Assembly (NCBI RefSeq): GCF_000517065.1
Contig: NZ_KI912105.1
Coordinates: 3,127,684 to 3,191,683, forward strand
Origin: Alkaliflexus imshenetskii DSM 15055
GTDB lineage: Bacteria; Bacteroidota; Bacteroidia; Bacteroidales; Marinilabiliaceae
Length of the DNA: 64,000 nucleotides
Direction of reading: 5' to 3'
Below, piece after piece: positions 32,978-41,296 of this stretch. The position numbers and the translations under genes were made by a program. The notes beneath the pieces are model-generated. The model saw only the letters and a program-made list of their open reading frames with translations. It had not been told where the DNA came from and searched no databases. Each line of letters starts with the position of its first letter. The first letter of the stretch is position 1.

Positions 32978-33538
32978 CTATTCCATCTCAATAATCACCC
33001 TCATGCCATTTTGCCCTTGCTGATGAATGCGGATGTTATTCGGAGTAAAAATATTGTGTTCGATGTGAAATAACTGATGGTTGTTGCCTTCCTGAATCAC
33101 TTCTCGTTCCTTACCCGAAAACATGAGTTGTTGCAGCAACAGGTTGTTATTGCCCATCTGAAGAATACGGATAAGATTTTCATTGCCTCGGAGGCTTCCG
33201 TCATATTGATTGAAATCGCCAATTTGCCTTAATTCAATCAGGTTTTGGTGGCCACGCTGAGTAATATTGGCTTGATTTGAAAACCCTACCTGTGCAATTA
33301 CCGACTGGTTTTCGGCGGTTGTTTGAATCTGTTGAAGGTTTAAGCTTTTAGCATTATTGAGGATGAGGTTGTTAATACTGTTTCCCTGGTCGCTGGAGAT
33401 AATGGGTGATTGCTCCAAAACAATCACAGGCTCGTTGCCATCATCAATTTTATTGTTATTGATGTTTTTTTGAGCTGGCAGTAAAGTCGTCAGCAGAGAC
33501 AGGATTAATATCTCTAAAAATATACACCTGGTTAGCAT
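32978..33538 (-). CDS. csgB: CsgB-like minor curlin
   Basis: A 186-residue secreted protein. Signal peptide (MLTRCIFLEILILSLLTTLLPA). After a spacer of about 60 residues come irregular 11-residue curlin units: NQSVIAQVGFS, NQANITQRGHQ, NLIELRQIGDF, NQYDGSLRGNE, NLIRILQMGNN, and a divergent tail (MRVIIEME). Far fewer and poorer units than the upstream fibre gene, as expected for a nucleator or minor subunit. The frame is open to 33634 but ATG 33538 begins the signal peptide. csgB is named by context; nucleation is inference. Confidence 0.7.
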   Translation of the reverse strand: MLTRCIFLEILILSLLTTLLPAQKNINNNKIDDGNEPVIVLEQSPIISSDQGNSINNLILNNAKSLNLQQIQTTAENQSVIAQVGFSNQANITQRGHQNLIELRQIGDFNQYDGSLRGNENLIRILQMGNNNLLLQQLMFSGKEREVIQEGNNHQLFHIEHNIFTPNNIRIHQQGQNGMRVIIEME

Positions 33539-33590
33539 ATTCGTTTGATGATTTAACGTTGACGTTCGACAGCTTCTTTTTGCATCCTCA

Positions 33591-33665
33591 AAGGCGAATG
33601 TAAATTTTATGTTGATTCGGAAGCCCCATTGCACATTGAATCCAACACATCAGCACATTCGCCTT
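33591..33665. other. 11-bp inverted repeat between the csgA-like and csgB-like genes
   Basis: AAGGCGAATGT (33591-33601) is perfectly inverted as ACATTCGCCTT (33655-33665), 53 nt apart. In RNA it could form a stem that tunes read-through or stability between major and minor curlin messages. Confidence 0.45.
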
Positions 33666-33722
33666 CGAAGCGCATTTTAGAGGTTCAGATTGATTTCTTA
33701 TGTTTTTTGCAGAGCCATTACA

Positions 33723-35069
33723 TCATGGGGTTTGAACCACATGGGCCACGTTGTTATCACCTATTTGGTTTACATTTTGATGGTTTCCGTTTCCATTTTG
33801 CAAGTGGGTTGAGATGTTGTCGTTGCCAATTTGCAGTGTCTCAATTTGGTTGTTGTTGCCATTTTGTCGTTGGCGGGCATAGTTTCTCAGGCCATCCTGT
33901 AAAATAGAGGCTTCGTTGTCATCTCCGTTTTGTCTCTGGCGTGCTATGTTGTGCGTTCCTTCTTGTTCAATTCTTGCCAAGTTATCGTCACCATTCTGCA
34001 CTTGTCGGGCTCTGTTACGATAACCATCCTGCTCTATTGTGGCTTCATTGTTGTCGCCGGTTTGCAATTGCACTCCGCGGTTTCTGTTGCCATCCTGAAT
34101 AATTTCGGCCTCATTGCGTTCTCCTGCCTGTTCCTGGCGGGCATAATTGTAGCTTCCAACCTGAATGGCGTCTGTTTCATTTCGGTATCCGCTTTGAGTG
34201 GCAGAGGCCTCATTGTAACTTCCCCACTGCATCTGGTCGGCACTGTTTCTGCTGCCAACCTGATGGATGTGTGCTTCGTTTGAGGTGCCAACCTGATCCT
34301 GATCGCCATGGTTTCGGTAACCGTCTTGTTCAACTACAGCTTGATTGTTGTTTCCGTTTTGGTCTTGCGATGCCAAATTGTACTCTCCAATTTGGGTCAC
34401 AGTTGCATGGTTGTTGTTTCCATCCTGGTCTTGTAATGATGTATTTCTATTGCCGGATTGAGTAGTTGATGACATGTTATCATTGCCATCCTGCCACTGA
34501 TAAGAATGGTTTCTGTAACCGGTTTGAACTGTCGAAGCCATATTGTTATCACCATCCTGCCTTTGGTTGGCATCGTTAGAATCACCGGTTTGAGTTATTG
34601 CAGCCACATTGTCTTCCCCATCCTGATTCAGAAATGCATCGTTTAGTTCGCCTGTTTGAGTTGCCGATGCACTGTTTCTCAGGCCGTATTGCCACTGTTC
34701 AGCATCATTGTGACTGCCTGTTTGTTCTATCAGCGCTTCGTTGCGCCGTCTTTCCTGACTCTGAAATGCACTGTTGTTACTACCAGTTTGAGCTATTGAT
34801 GCATCATTGTATCGACCATCTTGCTCTTGTTCGGCTAAGTTATTGTTGCCTGTCTGAGCAATCGCCACCTCGTTGTGATAACCGTTTTGCAGCTGAGCGG
34901 CATGGTTGTTATCCGCACTTTGATTGATGTGGGCATTATTTAAGTCACCATGTTGTTCCTGATTTGCATGGTTGTCATTGCCTGTTTGGTTTACAGTGGC
35001 ATTGTTCTGAGCCGAAGCAAACACCATCAAACAAAAGAGCAATGTCATCAGTGTGAAAATCTTTTTCAT
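33723..35069 (-). CDS. csgA: CsgA-like major curlin with 38 eleven-residue units (19 curlin repeats)
   Basis: A 448-residue secreted fibre protein. A 21-residue signal peptide (MKKIFTLMTLLFCLMVFASA) is followed by exactly 38 units of 11 residues and a 9-residue last strand, each N-x-A-x-x-x-Q-x-G-x-x, such as NNATVNQTGND and NHANQEQHGDL. Two units make a 22-residue curlin repeat, so there are 19, against five in E. coli CsgA. Odd units usually carry I/T at position 5 and even ones Q; the alternation shifts at unit 26 (about residues 297-307). The Gln/Asn ladder fits a beta-solenoid amyloid. It is exported through CsgG and is upstream of the csgB-like gene. Antisense open frames across it are repeat artefacts. 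Confidence 0.93.
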   Translation of the reverse strand: MKKIFTLMTLLFCLMVFASAQNNATVNQTGNDNHANQEQHGDLNNAHINQSADNNHAAQLQNGYHNEVAIAQTGNNNLAEQEQDGRYNDASIAQTGSNNSAFQSQERRRNEALIEQTGSHNDAEQWQYGLRNSASATQTGELNDAFLNQDGEDNVAAITQTGDSNDANQRQDGDNNMASTVQTGYRNHSYQWQDGNDNMSSTTQSGNRNTSLQDQDGNNNHATVTQIGEYNLASQDQNGNNNQAVVEQDGYRNHGDQDQVGTSNEAHIHQVGSRNSADQMQWGSYNEASATQSGYRNETDAIQVGSYNYARQEQAGERNEAEIIQDGNRNRGVQLQTGDNNEATIEQDGYRNRARQVQNGDDNLARIEQEGTHNIARQRQNGDDNEASILQDGLRNYARQRQNGNNNQIETLQIGNDNISTHLQNGNGNHQNVNQIGDNNVAHVVQTP

Positions 35070-35398
35070 ATTCTCGATGTTTAATTTGTTGATATTATAA
35101 TACGGTGTGACCTGTTTTAAGCTGAATCCTATAGTGATTCAATCAACCAATCAACATAGGCTGTGGAGCAGGTTTCAGCTTGTATCGTCTATTTTGACTG
35201 TTTTTAGAACAGCCATTTGTTGCATGGTTTTCATACAAACCGAGGTTGGTAAAAATTTAACTTAGAGATGGCCAAACAGAAAGCCTTTCATCTCAGAGGT
35301 ATGCCGGGGTAATTCCACTGAGATAAAAGGTAGATTATAACGAAGCGAAAATCTGAGGAAATTTGTTAACGGCAGAAATCTGGGTGTGAATTGCAGAG
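35070..35398. other. 329-bp regulatory region upstream of csgA with a hairpin
   Basis: No gene. CCTTTCATCTCAGAGG (35284-35299) is inverted at 35315-35330 (14 of 16 pairs, 15-nt loop) and probably ends the LytTR gene's message on the minus strand. GAATC-CTATAGT-GATTC (35134-35150) is a small inverted repeat 65-81 bp before csgA. No TAnnTTTG match was found. A LytTR protein could bind here but no site is proven. Confidence 0.5.
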
Positions 35399-36100
35399 TT
35401 AGTCCTGAAGCCTGCTGATGAAGTTTTTGGCATAAGCCCGTCCTACCGGAATGGTTAAACCATTGATGTGGATATGTTCTCTGGAAAAATAATCAATCAC
35501 AGGTAGCGAAACAATGTAGGATTTGTGCACCCGCATGAAGTTTTTTTCATCGAGCTGTTCTCCTATCGACTTCAGATTTTGAAGCGTCACATAGGTTTTC
35601 TTCTGGGTATGAATCTTCACATAATTATCCAATGCTTCGATATAGAGAATGTGCGATAGATTGATCTTTATCTTCTTATAGTCGGCTTTTATGATGATGT
35701 AGCCATCTTCGTCATGGTAATGGTCATGCTTTATTTTTTCCAGTTCAACACGGTCTCTGGCTTTGCATACGGCTTGATAAAACCTGTCGAAATCGATTGG
35801 TTTGAGCAGATAGTCCGCGGCATTTAGTTGAAAACCCTCAAATGCAAAATCTTTATGTGCGGTGGTGAAGATGATAACGATGTGTTCGTCAAGTTCTCTG
35901 GCAATGCTGATTCCAGACATCCCAGGCATGTTGATATCCAGAAATACAATGTCGGGCTTGTTGCTTTTCAGATGGGTGATTCCTTCAGTTGGGCTGGTAA
36001 ATGCGGCATTCAGTTCTATACATGGCACTTTGCTGCAATGTTTCTTTAAAATTGCCAGAGAGAGGATGTCATCATCAATTGCCGTGCAATTCAGTATCAT
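35399..36100 (-). CDS. LytTR-family response regulator next to the curli genes
   Basis: A 233-residue regulator: receiver (about 1-120; CTAIDDDILSLAIL, Asp in IVFLDINMPGMSG, FTTAHKDFAFEGF, DYLLKPID) and LytTR domain (about 130-233; YIIIKADYKKIKI, NFMRVHKSYIVSL). It lies 329 bp upstream of csgA in the same direction, an apt position for a curli regulator replacing CsgD, which is absent. No histidine kinase adjoins it, so its partner is encoded elsewhere. Confidence 0.88.
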   Translation of the reverse strand: MILNCTAIDDDILSLAILKKHCSKVPCIELNAAFTSPTEGITHLKSNKPDIVFLDINMPGMSGISIARELDEHIVIIFTTAHKDFAFEGFQLNAADYLLKPIDFDRFYQAVCKARDRVELEKIKHDHYHDEDGYIIIKADYKKIKINLSHILYIEALDNYVKIHTQKKTYVTLQNLKSIGEQLDEKNFMRVHKSYIVSLPVIDYFSREHIHINGLTIPVGRAYAKNFISRLQD

Positions 36101-36641
36101 TTTATTGCAGTTTTTGAATTATACCAAATGCTTTTATCAATCGTCTGTTTTAGTATCTTTTAACATCCTGTTGGAAGGCAGGCTGGCCAAAGTAGGGTAG
36201 ATGTTTCGCTTTGAAGCAGGAAGTTTGTCACATTTCTAATAACAAGAAACAAAAAATGTCGGATAAAGTCAAGTTTCTGGCAGAATGGTTTTATGTGTGA
36301 ATTTATTGTAATACAGTTGTTTGTATGCTGTGTTTTTGGGTTATTTCAAGGGATGATGCAGGTTGATATAATATATGAATTGAGAAGCTTTTTTTGATGA
36401 ATTGCAGCTTTTTGGTGACTTTGGGATATAGATATTTTTTTTGCTGCATTACCTTTTTTATGATAGAGCCATTACCACGCAATTTCACTTCGTAACGAGG
36501 TTAGAGGGGAATGATGGTTGCGGTTCCAGCTGGTTTTATTGCCGCTTGCTGGGTCTGTTTTGTATCGCCATTCATGTGAAAAATGGTTGTTGTTTTTTAG
36601 TTTTTGATACCTCTCGTTAACGTAACCTTAACTGTTATTTC
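36101..36641. other. AT-rich intergenic stretch between divergent genes
   Basis: No supported gene in about 540 bp. A 61-codon minus frame (36303-36488) has a Lys/Gln-rich, low-complexity translation and no ribosome-binding site. No tRNA-like cloverleaf or strong terminator was recognised. The promoter of the LytTR gene must lie within it, but no good element was seen. Confidence 0.5.
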
Positions 36642-36671
36642 ATTGTATAAATGAAAGTTGTTGTAACTTTG
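36642..36671 (+). promoter_or_regulatory. Promoter of the metallophosphoesterase gene
   Basis: ATTG (36642-36645), 18 nt, then TAACTTTG (36664-36671): a good match to TTTG/TTG-N19-TAnnTTTG of Bacteroidota. The start of transcription would be near 36677, about 140 nt before the ATG at 36817. Confidence 0.65.
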
Positions 36672-36682
36672 CAACCAAAATT

Positions 36683-36762
36683 ATGTCAGATTTATCTGAA
36701 GTACGAAGGCCGGATTGCGGTCAACAGTTGGAACATTTTCAGGTTGCGTAGCAGCTTCGGTA
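36683..36762 (+). other. Structured leader with a possible 22-codon ORF
   Basis: ATG 36683 opens a 22-codon frame ending TAG 36751 (MSDLSEVRRPDCGQQLEHFQ...). Its flanks GTACGAAG (36701 on) and CTTCGGTAC (to 36762) can pair over about 8 bp. Either a leader peptide or a structured 5' UTR; coding is unproven. Confidence 0.3.
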
Positions 36763-36816
36763 CAAAATATGTAAGGAGAGGTCCTGATATAGTTATTAAT
36801 TTGCAGGAGAAGTGAG

Positions 36817-38079
36817 ATGAAGTATCAGTATGGTTTTGTTTTCCTGATGATTGCAATGGTGGTAATCATCGATTTGTTTTTATTTTGGAGATGGAAGAAG
36901 AGTGGTTGGGCAGAGAGCATTACCGGAAAACTTCTCGCACTTTTATTCTTTGCTATAATGCCCGCATTTTTTATTGGTGGATTCCTTTATGTTGGCAATG
37001 TTATTCTCGATGCAACATCTTCCCTTATCTATCGAAACTTTGGCTGGCTGTTGTATTCCTTTCTTCTCGTTTATACGTCAAAACTGGTTTTTTCCAATTT
37101 CCACGGTTTGGGTCTTGTACTATCAAAAATTCCAGTGAAGCAGAAGGAGAAAGTTCGGCATTATCCCCGTTTGTCGCGGCGTAAGTTTTTAAGTCAGGTG
37201 GGCATTATTATGGCCACAGCGCCATTTGTCTCTTTGCTATTTGGTGCCTTTCGGGGCAGGCATGCTTTCTACACACGTCACGTCAAACTCTCATTTCCAA
37301 ATCTGCCAGAGGGTTTCGACGGATTGCGCATTGTACAGATTTCTGATTTGCACATTGGGAGTTTTGGCGGTAATCGTCAGCCCATTATCGATGCTTTTGA
37401 TATCATCAATCGGGAACATCCGGATATGATTCTCTTTACTGGTGACCTGGTGAATAACTTTGCCGGAGAACTGAATGGATGGGAGCCAATTTTTGCCAGA
37501 TTAAAAGCACCAATGGGCAAGTTCTCAATTCTTGGCAACCACGATTATGGCAATTACAGCCGTTGGTCGTCAAAGGCAGACAAATTGGCCAACTTCGACG
37601 GAATTGTGAATGGTTATGCCAAGCTGGGTTTTCAGCTTCTTCGGAATGAGTCGGTTGTGGTGTCTCGCAATGGGCAATCCATTGGGCTGGCTGGTGTTGA
37701 AAACTGGGGCACGGCATCATACCCTCAAAATGGAGATGTTGACAAGGCGGCAAATGGCATTGATGAACAGCCGTTTAAGCTACTTATGACGCACGACCCT
37801 GACCATTGGGATCAGCAAGTGCTGCCACAAAATATATTTGATGTTACCTTGGCCGGACATACGCATGGCATGCAGTTTGGCATTGAGCGGGGTAGCTTTC
37901 GCTGGAGTCCGGCTCAATACGTTCAAAAGCGTTGGGCTGGTTTGTATCGCGAAGGCAATAAGTTTCTTTATGTAAATCGTGGTCTGGGTTATCATGGTTT
38001 GCCTGCACGCGTGGGTATGCCACCGGAAATCACAGTGTTTGAGCTTAGCCGTGGACCAGTGGGTGCAGAATCAATATAG
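36817..38079 (+). CDS. Membrane-anchored calcineurin-like metallophosphoesterase
   Basis: A 420-residue protein with three or four N-terminal membrane segments (about 5-25, 35-60, 70-95), then SRRKFLSQVG at about 125, a Tat-like internal motif, and a YkuE-like phosphoesterase domain: QISDLHIGSFGGN, LFTGDLVNN, LGNHDYGNYS, LAGHTHGMQFG. These supply the two-metal site. Family members hydrolyse phosphodiesters of lipids or other substrates at the membrane. GGAGAAGTGAG precedes the ATG. Opposite strand to the next gene with a 1-bp gap. Substrate unknown. Confidence 0.88.
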   Translation: MKYQYGFVFLMIAMVVIIDLFLFWRWKKSGWAESITGKLLALLFFAIMPAFFIGGFLYVGNVILDATSSLIYRNFGWLLYSFLLVYTSKLVFSNFHGLGLVLSKIPVKQKEKVRHYPRLSRRKFLSQVGIIMATAPFVSLLFGAFRGRHAFYTRHVKLSFPNLPEGFDGLRIVQISDLHIGSFGGNRQPIIDAFDIINREHPDMILFTGDLVNNFAGELNGWEPIFARLKAPMGKFSILGNHDYGNYSRWSSKADKLANFDGIVNGYAKLGFQLLRNESVVVSRNGQSIGLAGVENWGTASYPQNGDVDKAANGIDEQPFKLLMTHDPDHWDQQVLPQNIFDVTLAGHTHGMQFGIERGSFRWSPAQYVQKRWAGLYREGNKFLYVNRGLGYHGLPARVGMPPEITVFELSRGPVGAESI

Positions 38080-38080
38080 T

Positions 38081-41047
38081 CTAATTCACCAGAAATCCGC
38101 TGAACGAGTTGCGCAGAATAAATTCATGAAACACGGTTTTGTCCAAGGTGCGCACCCCAATTCGGTAACCTACTGAGAAGGGAAGTACAAATCTTAAAAA
38201 GTGCGTGTCGGCATGAACTTCTGTTCCGTATGATGCTGGCGTGATTCTATAGTTTTCCTTTACATTGTTGTCGGTTCGTGTCAGAGTGTAGTTTGTAACG
38301 GCTGCATCGTAATAAAGAGATAGCCTTACTCTTTTTAGGTAGGCAAGTGCACCAATCGAAAAATCGGGATTCCACAATGGCAGTGAATAAGTCGATCTAA
38401 AAACATACATATCGTCATTATACATGGATGTGTAACCACGCGGATAGCTTACCAAATCACCATATCTGTAATCTCTGTAATATTCATCGCTACCAGCGCT
38501 AAATCTGTTTCCCGGATTTTTTTTCTGATAATCGTTGCCCAGTGAAAGCGAGTGGTATCGCATGATACCCGGAAAATAGGCTCTTGTGCTTAGTCCAATG
38601 ATACTCCCGTTTTTGTAGTTACCCCCGGTTGAATGCCTGTATGTGGCATTTACAGCCTGGCCCATCCGCGTGCCTACATCTCTTGATGTTCCACGCCGCA
38701 GGTTATGCAGATAGAGGCTGTATTCCATCCCATAGAAATTGAGCGCCTGTATGGTCTCTATGACAGTTACACCGGTTGGTACCAACGTTTGGTTTACAAC
38801 CGTATATAGCTCCTTAGGGTAACTTATTTCGGATCTGTTTTGGTATGTGATTTTCATTGATGGACTTACTGTTCTGGCAAATGCCCCCCTGCTAATATTT
38901 ATTGGCACTCGCAGTCCTGTTTTTATATGCAGATGGTCAATGCGTTGGTTGGTGTTCAATCGAAACGTGTCTGCCTGACCTATGTAAATGCCATTTCTTG
39001 AAAATTGTGAATCTCCCTTACGCACCGAGAAATCAATAATTGTGAAAAATCCCCGATAGCTCACATCTGCTCTGTATTTTTCCTGACGTGCCGACGGGTC
39101 TGTATTGTATCCTGCTGTAACAACCATCGTTCCCAAGAGGTTCTGAGACATCAAAGTGAAGCCTGAGTGCACATTTCCGGCATCAAAATCAGCGAAAACG
39201 GGTGCCCAGCTGTGCAGGTTGATGAGGTTCCATTTGCTGTATTTTTTCACTTTGTAATCAACTTGCGGTATTTCAGACGCAATTGCAATGGTGTCTTGAT
39301 GCGATATTTCCGTTGCCAGTTTATCAACAACTGAGACCGCTTTGTTTTTTTCGGGTTGAGTTTCTGTATTGAGGTGCAAAACCGGTCTGGTTCCACTGCT
39401 TGAATAGTTTACATAAATGAGCGACTGTGCATCCGGAGTTACAGTTGGGTGTGAAGCGCCAAATTTGGAGTAGGTTATCTGCTGTTTCTCATTGTTCGTG
39501 AGGTCAATGTGAAAAATCTCATCACTAAACCTGCCTTTGGCGGTGTACCAGATGTTGTTGCCTGATTGCACGGGGTGTCTGTACTCATTCGTTTCATAGT
39601 CTGTGATTTGTATCCACTCATCATCCATGGGGTTTAGGGTATAGATTGCTTTTCCATGTTCCGACTGAAGAACGCAAACCAGATTTTCGCCAGTCTGATT
39701 CCAGGAGGGCGTGAGTATATACTGTTGATTGGGTGGAGCTATTTGTTTGATGGTTTCGCCTGTGAGGGCATCCAGTAAAGTAATGTAAAACTGATAACCG
39801 GTGGTTCCTTCAACGGCTGCAATGATGTTGTTGGACGGATGTATGGTGGGCGCAAAAAGGTATGACTGGCTTGTGAGGGTGGTTGTTTTTCCCGTTTTTA
39901 AGTTGTGGGTACGAATTACCGACCAGGAGGCATTTTCCCATCGGGGATGAAACTGAAGTTCGGCCCATGCCACAAGGTTCGAATTGGCCGTCACCGGCTC
40001 GGTTTCGCGTATGCCTGTATATGTCAGTGTATTGGTCTTTCCGGAAGGAATGTGAATGGAAACAATCTGAGCCCGGATACCGGGACCTCTAAGTTCGGCA
40101 ATGAGTGTGGAGTCGTTAATGGCCGTTGGGTGCAAATAGCGTAAATAATCATCTTCCGGTACCGCAATGGGATAAAAGTTACCAACTGTTTGGTTATGCG
40201 TTTCTTGTCTCCAGTCGTGTTTCAACTCATCAAAGAGCTTGTTGTAGAGGTTTTTCTGGTTTAATCCGGTTTCCTTTTTTATTGCACGGGAAAATGGTCG
40301 CAATTGCCAGCTTTTGCGTCCTGTGTGAGTTACTGCTCTTTCCCATAATTCACTGCCAAATTCCCGGCGCGCCAGGCCGGTTAATAAATAGCCCATCTTA
40401 TAATAGTCGGGCGTATAGTCTTTGTAGCTGCCAAGGTAGGCCTTGTCAAACGTATATTTATCTTTTTCAACCAGCTGCGCTTTCAGTTCACGGTTAAACT
40501 CAAACGAACGCCCTCGTCCGCTCTGTGTAAGAGTGGTCTCGGTAGCTACGGCATCTCCTTCCAGAAACCACATGGGCAGATGTAAGCCAAGTACGCCGCC
40601 TACAGCTTGTTGTCCAAATGGATAGGATAGTATCTTCGTGAACCCCTGGTTTAATTTGTCTATTTGTACCACATGACGGTATTCGTGAATGGCCAAATGT
40701 TCAAGCCAGTCGGTTGAGAGGATGTTTTGATGCGGCATGGCATAAAACTCGGTTCTGCGTGGTGCCCAGGTGACAAAGCCGTTTGAATAGGCCGTTTGGT
40801 TATGAATGAGTAAGTCAACCCTTCGTGGCGAATGGCTCATGGTACCTGAAATGCGGGGTGCCATACTGTCCATAAATGCCGCCAGACGCAGCGCTTCTGT
40901 TTTGAAGCTCTCTTCAAATACAATTCGAGCAACAGGCGTTTTAATCTGCAGCCATTTTATCCGTGCAGGGTCTGAACCCGAAATGTAGTATTGTGCTGAT
41001 AAATGGGTTGATACAAAGAGAAGCAGAAGAAGCTTGATTAATCTCAT
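38081..41047 (-). CDS. Large exported HEYRH metalloprotease-like protein with beta-propeller and barrel-like C-terminus
   Basis: A 988-residue protein. Signal peptide MRLIKLLLLLFVSTHLSAQ; about 25-280 a gluzincin-like peptidase domain with HEYRH (121-125) and WFLEGDA (E163); about 280-580 TolB/WD-like blades (LIAELRGPGIRAQIVSIH, WYTAKGRFSDEIFHID, TPDAQSLIYVNY); about 600-988 has beta-rich strands like an outer-membrane barrel (TAGYNTDPSARQEKYRADVS, DFSIGALAYLKRVRLSLYYD). It ends in FILRNSFSGFLVN. Likely a cell-surface peptidase held in the outer membrane; catalysis and barrel are inferred. Not part of a visible operon. Confidence 0.72.
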   Translation of the reverse strand: MRLIKLLLLLFVSTHLSAQYYISGSDPARIKWLQIKTPVARIVFEESFKTEALRLAAFMDSMAPRISGTMSHSPRRVDLLIHNQTAYSNGFVTWAPRRTEFYAMPHQNILSTDWLEHLAIHEYRHVVQIDKLNQGFTKILSYPFGQQAVGGVLGLHLPMWFLEGDAVATETTLTQSGRGRSFEFNRELKAQLVEKDKYTFDKAYLGSYKDYTPDYYKMGYLLTGLARREFGSELWERAVTHTGRKSWQLRPFSRAIKKETGLNQKNLYNKLFDELKHDWRQETHNQTVGNFYPIAVPEDDYLRYLHPTAINDSTLIAELRGPGIRAQIVSIHIPSGKTNTLTYTGIRETEPVTANSNLVAWAELQFHPRWENASWSVIRTHNLKTGKTTTLTSQSYLFAPTIHPSNNIIAAVEGTTGYQFYITLLDALTGETIKQIAPPNQQYILTPSWNQTGENLVCVLQSEHGKAIYTLNPMDDEWIQITDYETNEYRHPVQSGNNIWYTAKGRFSDEIFHIDLTNNEKQQITYSKFGASHPTVTPDAQSLIYVNYSSSGTRPVLHLNTETQPEKNKAVSVVDKLATEISHQDTIAIASEIPQVDYKVKKYSKWNLINLHSWAPVFADFDAGNVHSGFTLMSQNLLGTMVVTAGYNTDPSARQEKYRADVSYRGFFTIIDFSVRKGDSQFSRNGIYIGQADTFRLNTNQRIDHLHIKTGLRVPINISRGAFARTVSPSMKITYQNRSEISYPKELYTVVNQTLVPTGVTVIETIQALNFYGMEYSLYLHNLRRGTSRDVGTRMGQAVNATYRHSTGGNYKNGSIIGLSTRAYFPGIMRYHSLSLGNDYQKKNPGNRFSAGSDEYYRDYRYGDLVSYPRGYTSMYNDDMYVFRSTYSLPLWNPDFSIGALAYLKRVRLSLYYDAAVTNYTLTRTDNNVKENYRITPASYGTEVHADTHFLRFVLPFSVGYRIGVRTLDKTVFHEFILRNSFSGFLVN

Positions 41048-41296
41048 AAGGTTTACTGACTGATTTATTTACGAAGATATTGATTATTGATTGGCCTGCC
41101 GTATTTAAAGTGTCAAAATTTACACCTGCCTGGCTTTAGTTCCGTGTCAAATAGAGCATTCGCATCGCCCGGTATCTCAAAATAGAAGCCGTAAAAAGTG
41201 AAATGTACTTTTCAGAGATAAAATAGACCGACTCTTTTTCTAACTTTCCCGTCAATTCGCCGTATTATTGTGGTTTAATCAAGGGGTGTTTTGAGA

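Noticed and set aside
33930-34927. Open frames on the plus strand across csgA, and an apparent tandem-repeat or CRISPR-like array
   Set aside because: The 33-nt periodicity comes from the 11-residue protein repeats; units vary in sequence, there are no constant direct repeats with unique spacers, and antisense translations are repeat artefacts.
36303-36488. 61-codon minus-strand ORF in the 36.1-36.8 kb gap
   Set aside because: Low-complexity Lys/Gln translation, no ribosome-binding site and no neighbour support.
41110-41125. GTGTCAAAATTTACAC as a regulator operator before the GH13 gene
   Set aside because: Near-palindromic but with two mismatches, single copy and about 170 bp from the start, so it is not supported beyond chance.
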